DNA of 37,312 nucleotides from Pseudoalteromonas sp. EB27 (GTDB lineage: Bacteria; Pseudomonadota; Gammaproteobacteria; Enterobacterales; Alteromonadaceae). This document shows, in pieces, positions 16,228 to 25,058 of the stretch; position 1 is the first letter of the stretch; each line of letters starts with the position of its first letter. The position numbers and the translations under genes were made by a program. The notes beneath the pieces are model-generated. The model did not search any database, had not been told where the DNA came from, and saw nothing but the letters and a program-made list of their open reading frames with translations. The stretch lies in contig NZ_MTQD01000024.1 in the NCBI RefSeq assembly GCF_001974875.1, positions 1 through 37,312 of the forward strand, read 5' to 3'.

Positions 16228-17943
16228 CTAACTTAATTGTTTTTTATAGTTATTTAGTAACAAGTTAATTTCGTTTGCAGGTATAGGCTTTGAAAATAGA
16301 AAACCTTGCAAGTAGTCTATATTTAATTTTTTACATAGCTGATGCTGGGCTTCAGTTTCGATACCCTCAGCTACTACAGAAAAATCTAGTTTTTTCAGCA
16401 TTAAAGATAAGCTCTCGATTATTTTTAATCGCTTATTATTTTCTCCGCCTAACGATTGCATGCTTTTGTCTAATTTTACTATATCAATAGGGTAGGAAAT
16501 AAGGTGAGATATGGATGAGTAACCCATACCAAAATCATCCAAAGCAATCCTAAACCCTTTGTTAGACAAAGAAGTTAATATCTCAATCACTTCTTTACTG
16601 TTTTCCATAAAAGCTGTTTCTGTTATTTCAAGAATAATACTACTGGTTTTTAAATTGTATTTTTCGACTGTATTTAATAGATACGTTTGTAAAAACCCTC
16701 TTTGTAGCTGTATAGGTGAAATGTTGATAGATAGAGTTAACGGCGTTTGGTAGTCTTTCTGCCACAAAGATAACTGCTCTAAAGCACTCGCGATTATCCA
16801 TTTTCCTAGGGGTTCTATTAAGCGACATTCTTCAGCAATAGGAATAAACTCATCAGGAGTATAACTAACGGTTGAATCGGGCCAACGGATCAGTGCTTCA
16901 ACACCTGTCATAATTTGTGTTTTTGAACAGTAAACTGGTTGATAAAAAAGCCTAAAGTTTTTTTCCTCTATATGCTCTTTTATACTATTTTGAATATCTA
17001 CCCGGCGACTAAATTCGTATTGATATTGCTCTTTGTAGAAGCTGATTCTACTTTTACCACTTTGCTTTGAGCGATACATTGCAATGTCAGCGCATTTTAG
17101 CAGTTCATGCGATTCAGTCGCATCGTTTGGGTATAAAGCACTTCCTATACTAACACTGCAATTTAAAGTTCTACCTTCATGTAAAAAGGGTTTTGACACT
17201 TCAGCTAAAATTCTATTTGCTATCATACCTATTTGATTAATATTGCAAATCCCACCTATTATAACTGCAAATTCATCACCACCTAATCGAGCAAATCCTT
17301 CGTTTTGTCTTAGGCAACTATTAATTCTGTGCACGGTTTGTATTAAAATTTCGTCGCCGACACTATGCCCAAGCGTATCATTAATATTTTTGAAGTTATC
17401 TAAATCTAAAGCAAGTAACGCCACGCAGTTTTTAGCACGTTTATTATTGGCTATCATTACTTTTAGTATTTCTTCAAAATGATATCGATTGGACAAACCA
17501 GTAAGCTGATCCCTCTCAGCCATATGCTTAACAGCAAGATAACTGTTATGCATACGTTGCTCTGCTTCAAAACGTTTTTTTGCATATATAAGAGCCTTAT
17601 TTAAACTGCTTCCTGTTATATCTCCTTTAGGTAAAAAGTCTTGAGCACCGGCTTCTATACACTCAATTGCCAAGGTTGAATTTTCTGAAGAGCTGATCAT
17701 GATAATTGCGGTATTACCGAGTTTAGGTTTTTTGCGCATTTCAATTAGCATTTCAATACCGTCTTCTTTGGGCATATTATAATCGAGTAAAATTATGTCA
17801 AAGTGGTTGTTTTCAATTACTTTTAACCCTTCGCAAACGCATGTTACTTCAGTGATGTTATGAAGTTGAGAGTCGTCTGAAATAAGCATTTTTTTAATTA
17901 ATTTGCGATCAACTAAGTCATCATCAACAATTAAAATATTCAT
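16228..17943 (-). CDS. Response regulator with GGDEF and EAL domains
   Basis: Cyclic-di-GMP turnover protein of 571 residues. The receiver domain (1-120) has phospho-acceptor Asp54 (LLDYNMP). The GGDEF domain (about 145-300) has an intact GGDEF at 221-225, so diguanylate cyclase activity is possible. The product-inhibition site at 212-215 reads RxxE instead of RxxD. The EAL domain (about 320-565) has EAL at 349-351 and the catalytic series NISPIQL, EITETAF, LDDFGMGYSS, KLDKS, AEGIE and QGFLFSKP, so phosphodiesterase activity is also plausible. AAGGAA precedes the ATG. It lies 58 bp downstream of a soluble histidine kinase on the same strand, its probable input. Confidence 0.92.
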   Translation of the reverse strand: MNILIVDDDLVDRKLIKKMLISDDSQLHNITEVTCVCEGLKVIENNHFDIILLDYNMPKEDGIEMLIEMRKKPKLGNTAIIMISSSENSTLAIECIEAGAQDFLPKGDITGSSLNKALIYAKKRFEAEQRMHNSYLAVKHMAERDQLTGLSNRYHFEEILKVMIANNKRAKNCVALLALDLDNFKNINDTLGHSVGDEILIQTVHRINSCLRQNEGFARLGGDEFAVIIGGICNINQIGMIANRILAEVSKPFLHEGRTLNCSVSIGSALYPNDATESHELLKCADIAMYRSKQSGKSRISFYKEQYQYEFSRRVDIQNSIKEHIEEKNFRLFYQPVYCSKTQIMTGVEALIRWPDSTVSYTPDEFIPIAEECRLIEPLGKWIIASALEQLSLWQKDYQTPLTLSINISPIQLQRGFLQTYLLNTVEKYNLKTSSIILEITETAFMENSKEVIEILTSLSNKGFRIALDDFGMGYSSISHLISYPIDIVKLDKSMQSLGGENNKRLKIIESLSLMLKKLDFSVVAEGIETEAQHQLCKKLNIDYLQGFLFSKPIPANEINLLLNNYKKQLS

Positions 17944-18001
17944 ACGTTCCTTCTAAGAGCAACATCAACATGATGCTCGTGTATAATTGATAATTTCATA
18001 G

Positions 18002-19195
18002 TTAAAATTTTGGCCAATAAATAGTGAATGTACTGCCAAGCTTTCCATCGGAGGCTACTTCAATTTTTCCCCTGTAATTAATAATGAGCTTATTGGCAAT
18101 GCAGAGTCCAATGCCGCTACCTTCAACGTCATCTCGAGATTGTAATGTTTGAAATAACTTAAATATGAGTGAAAAATATTTAGGGTCAATTCCAGGGCCA
18201 TTATCTTTTATTTCAATAATGTAATATTGATTAGAGGGGATAAGTGAAATGTCGATAACCGGGTGCTCTTTATTGTTATGCTTTATTGCATTACTAATAA
18301 GATTTTGAAAAACAGTTTTAAAAGGGATTAGCGGTATATCGAGTACTTCGTTGTTGGCATGTATATCAACAGTGACAGTCTGTGGAACTTCTAAAATTTG
18401 TTCTACATCTTGGTAAATACTTTCTAAAGATATGTTTGCACGCGTTGAATCACAGCTATTTATTCTCGAGTAGCTTAGTAAATCCTCTAGTAGTATTTGC
18501 ATTCTATTAGCCCGGCTGAGCACAAGCTGAAAGTTTTCTAGGTGCTCTTGAGGGAGTAAATCTTTACAGTCATCATAAATCCACTCTAATAAACGCTTTA
18601 TAGCATTTAATGGTGACTTTAGATCGTGAGAAGCAATACTGGTAAATTCATCAAGTTCATCACTCACTTTTTGTAATTTTTTGAGTAGGTGATCTTTTTC
18701 AATTTCGTCTTCTTTGTTTTGCTCAAAAATTGTTGAGTGAAACTTAGAACTGTTTATTTTTTCTAATTGTTTTTTACGTTGGACTAACTGGTTTACAAAG
18801 TTTTTTTGTAAACTATTTAAGATTGATTGCTCTTTTTCTGTAAGTAGTGAATCACTTGCTCTGTCAAATATAAACCATCCAAACTTAAGGCCTGAGGGCA
18901 AAATGATAGGCGATATAACTCTGAATATTTTAGGGTTAGACTCGATAATCGATTCACTAAAAACGTCATTAGGTAGTTGTTCTTTAGCTACTGTTATTTT
19001 TGAACCGAATTTATATAGCTCAATGATACGTTGAGGCAGGTTAGCAACAATAGAGAGTGCGGTAGTATCAAAAATGTTTAAAACAAGCTCAGCAATGCTT
19101 TCTAAGCTTGTTTGAATGTCATTATCAAGAGAGGTAGTTAATTGCTGCTCATCTATTAATGATACACCTTCTATATAACTCTCTACATTGGGCAT
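18002..19195 (-). CDS. Soluble GAF-like sensor histidine kinase
   Basis: Predicted cytoplasmic kinase of 397 residues with no membrane segment. Residues about 25-135 look like a GAF-type sensor domain (FDTTALSIVANLP, GLKFGWFIFDRASDSLLTEKEQ). A coiled linker at 135-180 leads to HisKA with His190 (FTSIASHDLKSPLNAIK) and HATPase (FQNLISNAIKHN, DNGPGIDPKY, GSGIGLCIANKL). The kinase core resembles that of bacteriophytochromes, but I see no bilin-binding domain. AGGAG lies 6 bp before the ATG. It is the first gene of a likely two-gene unit with the REC-GGDEF-EAL protein, so it may control cyclic-di-GMP levels. Confidence 0.85.
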   Translation of the reverse strand: MPNVESYIEGVSLIDEQQLTTSLDNDIQTSLESIAELVLNIFDTTALSIVANLPQRIIELYKFGSKITVAKEQLPNDVFSESIIESNPKIFRVISPIILPSGLKFGWFIFDRASDSLLTEKEQSILNSLQKNFVNQLVQRKKQLEKINSSKFHSTIFEQNKEDEIEKDHLLKKLQKVSDELDEFTSIASHDLKSPLNAIKRLLEWIYDDCKDLLPQEHLENFQLVLSRANRMQILLEDLLSYSRINSCDSTRANISLESIYQDVEQILEVPQTVTVDIHANNEVLDIPLIPFKTVFQNLISNAIKHNNKEHPVIDISLIPSNQYYIIEIKDNGPGIDPKYFSLIFKLFQTLQSRDDVEGSGIGLCIANKLIINYRGKIEVASDGKLGSTFTIYWPKF

Positions 19196-19475
19196 TCAAA
19201 CTCCTACAACAGTATTAAATAAATATGCCTCATTAAAATGAGATGCAACAAATGATTAACTTATTGTAGTTGATTATTTTGAATGTGTTGAATAATTATA
19301 CTTTAAAAATTAACGCCAAATTAAAGCCTTACCTTATTATAGTTAGTAGGTTATAAATCTATATTTAAATAAGGCAAAACTCAGTCTGGGCGTGGAGTCT
19401 GTAACTGGACAAATAAGTATTCTGTAGGGTAGTGTTCTTACTAAACACCAACACGCCCTAATAAAAAGAGCATAT
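19196..19475. other. Intergenic region with possible RNA structure
   Basis: These 280 bp lie between the GAF kinase promoter and the end of nasR. GGGCGTG (19388-19394) and CACGCCC (19452-19458) can pair over about 57 nt. Inside, GTGTT and AACAC form a second small stem. The T-tract on either strand is poor, so it is not a convincing terminator. I see no coding sequence. Confidence 0.35.
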
Positions 19476-20738
19476 TTAATCGCTCATTTGTATAATTGTT
19501 TGCGCTACGCTAAATAAGGTTTTATGCGTATCCATCGCTTGTTTTTGTAGCTGTTTATGGGCTTGCTCTTCAGTGAGTTTTAATTGCTCAATAAGTATGT
19601 ACTTGGCTTGGTGAATAACTTTTTGTTCACTAATAACTTTTTTGGCATCAAGTAACGCTTGGTTTATTTGTTTAATATGTTGGCTTTGCTCGATAATTAA
19701 ATCGTACATACTTTTATTACTATTGAGCTTATCGGCCGCAATGTTTTGGCTTACTTCTGGCTCTGGTTGCTTAATAGCTAATTGCCCAAAAGTAGGGGCT
19801 ATGTGTTGCTCTGCCATATTGTTAAGTACCTGCTTATTTGTATTTAAGCTACGTTGAGCACAGGCTATTTGCATTGCTGCGGTATCAATTAACTGATCTG
19901 CTATATTTTGTTCAATTTTATGCATTATATCTATGCGCGTAGTGGTTACCTCGTACCATACTTCGCTCAGTTGTGAGAGCGGTTGAGCGTTCTCATCATC
20001 GAGCTTTTGCAGTAAACTTCTCAGTTGCTCTACCTGATTATTAACCTGATGTGTTGTTAGTGTGCCAAAACATTTTAAAAGGTGCGCATCGGCGTATTCA
20101 TTAAAAAAGTCAAAACTTTGGTTTTGCTCTTGTACAAAATGCGCGAGTTGTTGTTTTTGCTCTGTGGTAAATTTACTCGCTGCAAATGCTTGAGCACCAC
20201 AGGCTCGCTCTTGTCCTGCGTATTCTTTACCTTGCATAAAATTAAAAAATGCGACTAATAAGCGCGTTATTTTGGGATCGCTTGCGCCATCGGCTGCCTC
20301 TAAAATAATATTGAGTAAACTAGCAATTAACTGAGTGAATGACTGAGTAGCATGCACGGCACTAATATTTTGTTGTGCTATTTGGTTTCGCAAGACGGGT
20401 AATGCGTCGAGTGCTTGCAAGCTATACGTAATTAAATTAAATAATCGAGTATGGCCAGTATCGGCGTTGTTGTTTATAAATGTTTGCTTAAGTGAATCAT
20501 AAAAATCAGTTTGTGCGCTGTTGCTTAAAGGGATCTGCTCTTGTAATTGGCTTTTGAATCGCTCGCGATTTGAGGCCAAAAATATATTACTCATCGCGCG
20601 CTCTTTTTGTAACTGGTGTACAAAATCGCCTAATTTAGTAAGCGAGGCACAACTGTTTTGTAATTGCTTTAGGGCATGTATTTCTTGATATTTAGCCGCT
20701 AATAAAAACTGTTTTGTGAGAGGATTGCTTGTCGCCAT
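19476..20738 (-). CDS. nasR: Nitrate/nitrite-responsive antiterminator NasR (NIT + ANTAR)
   Basis: Nitrate/nitrite-sensing NIT domain (about residues 40-290; QLQKERAMSNIFLAS near the start, ending with a long helical bundle) followed by a linker and a C-terminal ANTAR RNA-binding domain (about 355-415; IEQSQHIKQINQALLDAKKV through EEQAHKQLQKQAMDTHKTL). This is the architecture of Klebsiella NasR, which on binding nitrate or nitrite stabilises an antiterminator hairpin in the nas leader. The visible target is the nirB leader at 24835-24892. I place the start at the ATG at 20738 (GGAA 9 bp upstream) rather than the longer reading from 20861. It is transcribed separately from nirBD-cobA, past a terminator. 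Confidence 0.88.
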   Translation of the reverse strand: MATSNPLTKQFLLAAKYQEIHALKQLQNSCASLTKLGDFVHQLQKERAMSNIFLASNRERFKSQLQEQIPLSNSAQTDFYDSLKQTFINNNADTGHTRLFNLITYSLQALDALPVLRNQIAQQNISAVHATQSFTQLIASLLNIILEAADGASDPKITRLLVAFFNFMQGKEYAGQERACGAQAFAASKFTTEQKQQLAHFVQEQNQSFDFFNEYADAHLLKCFGTLTTHQVNNQVEQLRSLLQKLDDENAQPLSQLSEVWYEVTTTRIDIMHKIEQNIADQLIDTAAMQIACAQRSLNTNKQVLNNMAEQHIAPTFGQLAIKQPEPEVSQNIAADKLNSNKSMYDLIIEQSQHIKQINQALLDAKKVISEQKVIHQAKYILIEQLKLTEEQAHKQLQKQAMDTHKTLFSVAQTIIQMSD

Positions 20739-20951
20739 TGGTATTATTCCACACTTTTTTGTTTTTAAAGTGCAACCACTGTTCCAATCATTAATAAATT
20801 TCATCATTGAATTTAAAATCAAGCTAATACAATTGCTTAAAGTATAATTTTTGTTTATCACTGTATTTCTATAATTTAAATTGCCATTACTTTTAACTTA
20901 TTTGGTGCATTTAAACATGTTATTGCACACAACTTGAACCCAAATTAAAAA

Positions 20952-20988
20952 CAAAAAAAGCGCCTACTCCTGGGGAGGTAGTAAGCGC
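20952..20988 (-). terminator. Intrinsic terminator of nirB-nirD-cobA
   Basis: On the minus strand, GCGC...GCGC brackets TACTACCTCC paired with GGAGTAG (one bulge), followed by seven T (20959-20953 and beyond). It lies 22 bp after the cobA stop and insulates nasR from the operon. Confidence 0.8.
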
Positions 20989-21009
20989 GAAAAGTGCATT
21001 ATTCATTAT

Positions 21010-21876
21010 CTATCTTGCGTTAACATTAATACTGTTTAGTAACTCTGGGCTGATAGCCATTTTATGATTTATTACTTCGCCAATCATAATTAGGGTAGGA
21101 CCTTGAAAGTTATGTTTAGCATGCTCATTTACTATTTTCTCAAGCGTACTGGTAATTACCTTTTGCTTAGTGGTAGTGGCATTCTCTATTAGTGCGATGG
21201 GTGTATTACTTGGCCAACCCACTGATTGCAAACCGTTGCTTAGTGTTTGTAAGCGCGAAAGCCCCATATAAACCACTAAAGTGGGGTTGCTGTTTGCAGG
21301 CATAAACGCGTAATTTTGCCAATGAGGTTGCTTGTTAGGATCGGCAAACTGCGCCGTTAAAAATGTAACACTACGGGCTACATCGCGTGCAGTGAGCGGA
21401 ATACCCGTATAAGCAGAAGTAGCACAAGCCGTTGTGACACCCGGCACAATAGCAAAATTAATATTATGCTTGGTAAGCGCATCGGCTTCTTCGTTAATAC
21501 GTGCAAATATACTCGGATCGCCGCCTTTTAAACGCACTACGTTTAAGCCTTGTTGCGCGTATTTAACCAGTAGTTCGCTAATATTAGCTTGGGTCATCGA
21601 ATGCTTACCAGCACGTTTACCTACAAATACTCGCTGTGCTTTTTTAGGAAGCGTTTTTAATAAATCATCGCTTACTAACCAATCGTATAAAACAACATCG
21701 GCTGTTTGTATTAATCGCTGCGCTTTTACTGTAATTAGCTCAGCGTCCCCTGGACCTGCACCAATTATATAAACGTTGCCACTTTTAGCACTGCGACTAT
21801 TTGAGCTTGTTAGCTTAGTAACAAGCTTATTTAGCCACACGTTTTCAATACCCGAAAAATAAGACAATACACTCAT
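21010..21876 (-). CDS. cobA: Uroporphyrinogen-III C-methyltransferase (SUMT)
   Basis: SAM-dependent methyltransferase that converts uroporphyrinogen III to precorrin-2, the first step to siroheme, which is the cofactor of NirB. Family motifs are clear: VYIIGAGPGDAELITVKA (about residues 35-52), LYDWLVSDDLL, VRLKGGDPSIFAR, VPGVTTACATSAYTGIPLTAR and LVVYMGL. The product is single-domain, without the CysG dehydrogenase/ferrochelatase half. An N-terminal extension of about 30 residues precedes the Rossmann-like start. AGGGAAA precedes the ATG, and nirD ends 9 bp upstream. Being last in nirBD-cobA matches a supply of siroheme for nitrite reductase. Confidence 0.93.
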   Translation of the reverse strand: MSVLSYFSGIENVWLNKLVTKLTSSNSRSAKSGNVYIIGAGPGDAELITVKAQRLIQTADVVLYDWLVSDDLLKTLPKKAQRVFVGKRAGKHSMTQANISELLVKYAQQGLNVVRLKGGDPSIFARINEEADALTKHNINFAIVPGVTTACATSAYTGIPLTARDVARSVTFLTAQFADPNKQPHWQNYAFMPANSNPTLVVYMGLSRLQTLSNGLQSVGWPSNTPIALIENATTTKQKVITSTLEKIVNEHAKHNFQGPTLIMIGEVINHKMAISPELLNSINVNAR

Positions 21877-21885
21877 ACTATTTCC

Positions 21886-22239
21886 CTAAGCCACAGCTGT
21901 TGTAACTTTTGGTTCAGAGCTTATAAATACACTGCCGTCTTCAATTTTTGCATTAAAAACCGGTAAGTGTATTGCTTCTGCTTCTAAACATTCGCCTGTT
22001 TCTAGGCAAAAGTGTTGCTTATATAAAGGCGATGCGACAACTAATTTATTGTCGATTGAGCCAATAATGCCACGCGATAATACATTGGCTTTGCCAATCG
22101 GGTCGTAGTTGCTAATGGCAAACACAGCCGTTGGGTTTTGCGGAATGTAAAAAATAGCCACTTGCTGATTATTAACTAATGCGCATACGCCGCTATTAGC
22201 TACTAGGTTGTCGATTGTTCCAATATTATGCCAAGACAT
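21886..22239 (-). CDS. nirD: Nitrite reductase small subunit NirD
   Basis: Rieske-like small subunit of assimilatory NADH-nitrite reductase, 117 residues. Visible features are the start MSWHNIGTIDNLVANSGVCAL, FYIPQNPTAVFAISNYDPIG and ASPLYKQHFCLETGECLE. As in other NirD proteins, the canonical Rieske Cys/His ligand pairs are not present, so no cluster is expected. I start at the ATG at 22239, which lies 14 bp inside the end of nirB, so translation is coupled. A longer start at 22257 is less likely. Confidence 0.92.
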   Translation of the reverse strand: MSWHNIGTIDNLVANSGVCALVNNQQVAIFYIPQNPTAVFAISNYDPIGKANVLSRGIIGSIDNKLVVASPLYKQHFCLETGECLEAEAIHLPVFNAKIEDGSVFISSEPKVTTAVA

Positions 22240-24799
22240 CAGCTTGCTCCTCTTCAACTTCCATTACTGGAATACGGTTTTGTGTATTACGTTGCTCACG
22301 TTTTTCGGCTTCTGTAGCTGGGCGAATTTGGTTACGTTCTTGCACAAATAAAATGTTGTCATCGGTTTCGGGGCTGTTAACAAACTGGCGGAATCGTTTG
22401 GCTGCATCTGGGCTTTCAATCGCTTTTTTCCACTCACATGCATAGGTTTGTGTAATTAACTCCATTTGCGCTTCTAGCTCGTCGCAAATGCCTAAGCTGT
22501 CGTCAATGACTACGCTTTTAAGGTAGTCTAAACCGCCTTCAAGGTTTTCCATCCATACCGATGTACGCTGTAATTTGTCAGCCGTTTTAATGTAAAACAT
22601 AATTACGCGGTCAATATATTTAATAAGTGTTGGCGTGTCTAAATCGGTCGCAAATAAATCAGCATGGCGAGGGCGCATACCGCCATTACCACAGACGTAT
22701 AAGTTCCAGCCGTTTTCGGTGGCTATAATGCCAATATCTTTACTTTGTGCTTCGGCGCATTCGCGGGTACAACCCGATACCGCCATTTTAAATTTATGCG
22801 GCGCACGTAACCCTTTGTAGCGGTTTTCTATTTCTATTGCGTGTCCAACGCTGTCTTGCACACCATAACGACACCACGTACTACCCACACACGATTTAAC
22901 AGTTCTGAGTGACTTACCATAGGCATGACCTGTCTCAAATCCGGCTTCTATAAGTCGCTCCCAAATGACAGGAAGCTCTTCTAAGTGCGCACCAAATAAA
23001 TCAATACGTTGACCGCCAGTGACTTTACAGTACAGGTTAAAGTCTTTGGCTACTTGTCCAATTACAATGAGTTTGTCGGGCGTTATTTCGCCACCCGCAA
23101 TACGCGGTACCACAGAGTACGAGCCATCTTTTTGCATATTTGCTAGGTACGTATCGTTAGTGTCTTGTAAGCCAACATGAGCGGGCTCTAAAATGAAGTC
23201 GTTCCATGTTGAAGCTAAAATAGAGGCAATGGCAGGTTTACATATTTCACAGCCATGACCGCTACCGTGTTTAGTTAGTAAGTCATCAAAGCTTTTAATG
23301 CTTTCTACTTTTACCATGTGCAGTATTTCTTGGCGTGAATACGCAAAGTGCTCACATACATGGTTGTTTACTTCAACTCCGCGACTTGCTAATTCGTTAT
23401 CAACAACTGATTTTAATAATGCCGCACAACCACCACAGCCGCTTGCTGCTTTAGTGCATGATTTTACCGATGCTAAATCGCATGAGCCGCCATCAATCGC
23501 GCCTACAATGTCGCCTTTACTCACATTGTGACACGAACAAATAGTGGCGGTGTCGGGTAGGGCACTGCCAGATAACGAGGGTGCGCCGCCGCTGTCTGGT
23601 AAAATTAAACACTCAGGGTTTTCTGGTAAGTCCATATCGTTAAGCATGTACTGCAATAAAGTATCGTAATCGCTGGTATCGCCAACAAGTACAGCGCCCA
23701 GTAATTTATCGCCTTTTTCACTTAGTATGATTTTTTTATAACAGCCGCGAATAGCATCTTGATATATAAGTTCTTTACAGTCTGGCGTTTTTGCGTGAGC
23801 GTCGCCAATTGAGCCTACTTCTACGCCTAACAGCTTAAGTTTTGTGCTCATGTCAGCACCTAAAAACTCAAGGTCGCCACCACTTAATTGGCTCGCTGCA
23901 ACGCGCGCCATGTTGTAACCCGGTGCTACTAAGCCAAATAGCTTTTTGTCCCATAGGGCGCACTCGCCAATCGCTAAAATATCAGGATCTGACGTTTGGC
24001 ATTGGTTATTAATAATAATACCGCCGCGTTCACCCAGCTCTAAGTCGGCAATTTTGCCGAGTTGGTCATACGGGCGAATACCGGCAGAGAACAAAATTAG
24101 GTCTGTTTCTAAAAATGTTTCGTCCGAAAAATTTAATCTAAAGCGACTCGTTTCGCCTTTTACTATTTCACTGGTTGCTTTTGATGTGTGTACAGTTACG
24201 CCGAGTTTTTCTATTTTATTTTTTAGTAGCGTACCGCCTTGTCCATCAAGCTGTACAGCCATAAGTTGTGGCGCAAATTCAACTACGTGGGTATCAAGCC
24301 CGAGCTGTTTAATCGCATTTGCAGCTTCAAGCCCTAATAAACCACCGCCAATAACAACACCGCTTTTACTTACAGCGGCACTGGCTTTTATTTGTTCTAA
24401 ATCTTCTAATGTGCGATACACCAAACAATGGGGTTGGTCGTTACCTTTTATAGGCGGCACAAACGGAAATGAGCCTGTTGCCAATATAAGTTTATCGTAC
24501 GGGTATTGCTCACCGGTTAATGTGGTCACTATTTTTGCTGATCTATCAATGCCTTCAACCCACTGGCTGGTATGCACATTAATATTAAGCTGTTTGTAGT
24601 TGTCGTGAGTTGTTAGTGCTAAATCGGCGGCTGTTTTACCATCAAATACACTTGATAAGTACACGCGATCGTATGCAAGATTTGCTTCTCCGCAAAGTAC
24701 AGTAATGTCTGCGTTGGCATCGCTTTGGCGCATTTGCTCAACAAAGTGGTGTCCGACCATACCATTACCAATAATGAGTATTTTTTGCGAGGTTTGCAT
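22226..24799 (-). CDS. nirB: Nitrite reductase [NAD(P)H] large subunit NirB
   Basis: Reduces nitrite to ammonium in the cytoplasm with NAD(P)H. It is full length at 857 residues. The FAD/NAD domain is at 1-320 (ILIIGNGMVGHHF, GVVIGGGLLGLEAAN), followed by a BFD-like [2Fe-2S] domain (CSCHNVSKGDIV...SGCGGC). A ferredoxin-like half-domain and then the siroheme/4Fe-4S domain complete it, with cluster cysteines in SCVGSTWCRYG and GCTRECAEA at about residues 630-690. The start is the ATG at 24799 (AAGGA 9-13 bp upstream). An in-frame extension upstream would run into the leader terminator and is rejected. It heads nirB-nirD-cobA and is controlled by the sigma-54/NtrC-like promoter and ANTAR attenuator listed below. 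Confidence 0.95.
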   Translation of the reverse strand: MQTSQKILIIGNGMVGHHFVEQMRQSDANADITVLCGEANLAYDRVYLSSVFDGKTAADLALTTHDNYKQLNINVHTSQWVEGIDRSAKIVTTLTGEQYPYDKLILATGSFPFVPPIKGNDQPHCLVYRTLEDLEQIKASAAVSKSGVVIGGGLLGLEAANAIKQLGLDTHVVEFAPQLMAVQLDGQGGTLLKNKIEKLGVTVHTSKATSEIVKGETSRFRLNFSDETFLETDLILFSAGIRPYDQLGKIADLELGERGGIIINNQCQTSDPDILAIGECALWDKKLFGLVAPGYNMARVAASQLSGGDLEFLGADMSTKLKLLGVEVGSIGDAHAKTPDCKELIYQDAIRGCYKKIILSEKGDKLLGAVLVGDTSDYDTLLQYMLNDMDLPENPECLILPDSGGAPSLSGSALPDTATICSCHNVSKGDIVGAIDGGSCDLASVKSCTKAASGCGGCAALLKSVVDNELASRGVEVNNHVCEHFAYSRQEILHMVKVESIKSFDDLLTKHGSGHGCEICKPAIASILASTWNDFILEPAHVGLQDTNDTYLANMQKDGSYSVVPRIAGGEITPDKLIVIGQVAKDFNLYCKVTGGQRIDLFGAHLEELPVIWERLIEAGFETGHAYGKSLRTVKSCVGSTWCRYGVQDSVGHAIEIENRYKGLRAPHKFKMAVSGCTRECAEAQSKDIGIIATENGWNLYVCGNGGMRPRHADLFATDLDTPTLIKYIDRVIMFYIKTADKLQRTSVWMENLEGGLDYLKSVVIDDSLGICDELEAQMELITQTYACEWKKAIESPDAAKRFRQFVNSPETDDNILFVQERNQIRPATEAEKREQRNTQNRIPVMEVEEEQADVLA

Positions 24800-24834
24800 A
24801 GGGCATTCCTTAAAGTGACGGTTTAGATACAAAT

Positions 24835-24892
24835 AACAAAAAAGCCCGCCACAAATACGCAATATGCATAACTGTGTGCGGGCTTCTTTGCC
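24835..24892 (-). promoter_or_regulatory. ANTAR-controlled attenuator in the nirB leader
   Basis: On the minus strand, AGCCCGC (24884-24878) pairs with GCGGGCT (24849-24843), extended by CAC/GTG past a bulged A, and is followed by six T: a complete terminator before nirB. Just upstream, GGC-AAAGAA-GCC (24892-24881) forms a hairpin with a six-base loop carrying A at position 1 and G at position 4, the ANTAR consensus. Its 3' arm is part of the terminator 5' arm, so the two are mutually exclusive. NasR binding would open the operon. A first companion hairpin is likely in GGTTG...CAACC (about 24922-24894), but its loop is less canonical. Confidence 0.82.
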
Positions 24893-24967
24893 GATGGTTG
24901 CTAATAGCTATTGTGCTCACAACCTAAATTTTTGCCGTAAGTAAAACGGGCTTGTTAATAGAATGTT

Positions 24968-24983
24968 TGCAAAAATACAGCCA
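24968..24983 (-). promoter_or_regulatory. Candidate sigma-54 promoter of nirB-nirD-cobA
   Basis: TGGCTGTATTTTTGCA on the minus strand. The invariant GG (24982-24981) and GC (24970-24969) are exactly 10 bp apart and lie in TGGC and TTGCA contexts. The predicted start is near 24957, giving a leader of about 158 nt that contains the attenuator. Confidence 0.72.
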
Positions 24984-25058
24984 GTTTTTTAAGTTATTGT
25001 TTAAATAGTATTTAATGTGTTTTTAGAGTGAGGATAAAACCTATTTTGTTATATGTTG

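Noticed and set aside
20900..20935. GTGC and GCAC half-sites upstream of nasR
   Set aside because: They are separated by about 16 bp rather than 7, and no sigma-54 element lies between them and nasR.
23946..24599. Long open frame of 217 codons opposite nirB
   Set aside because: Antisense shadow of a highly conserved gene; no ribosome site and Ser/Pro-rich composition typical of shadows.
24800..24862. N-terminal extension of NirB
   Set aside because: The extension would start within the leader terminator, and the flavoprotein begins normally at the ATG at 24799.
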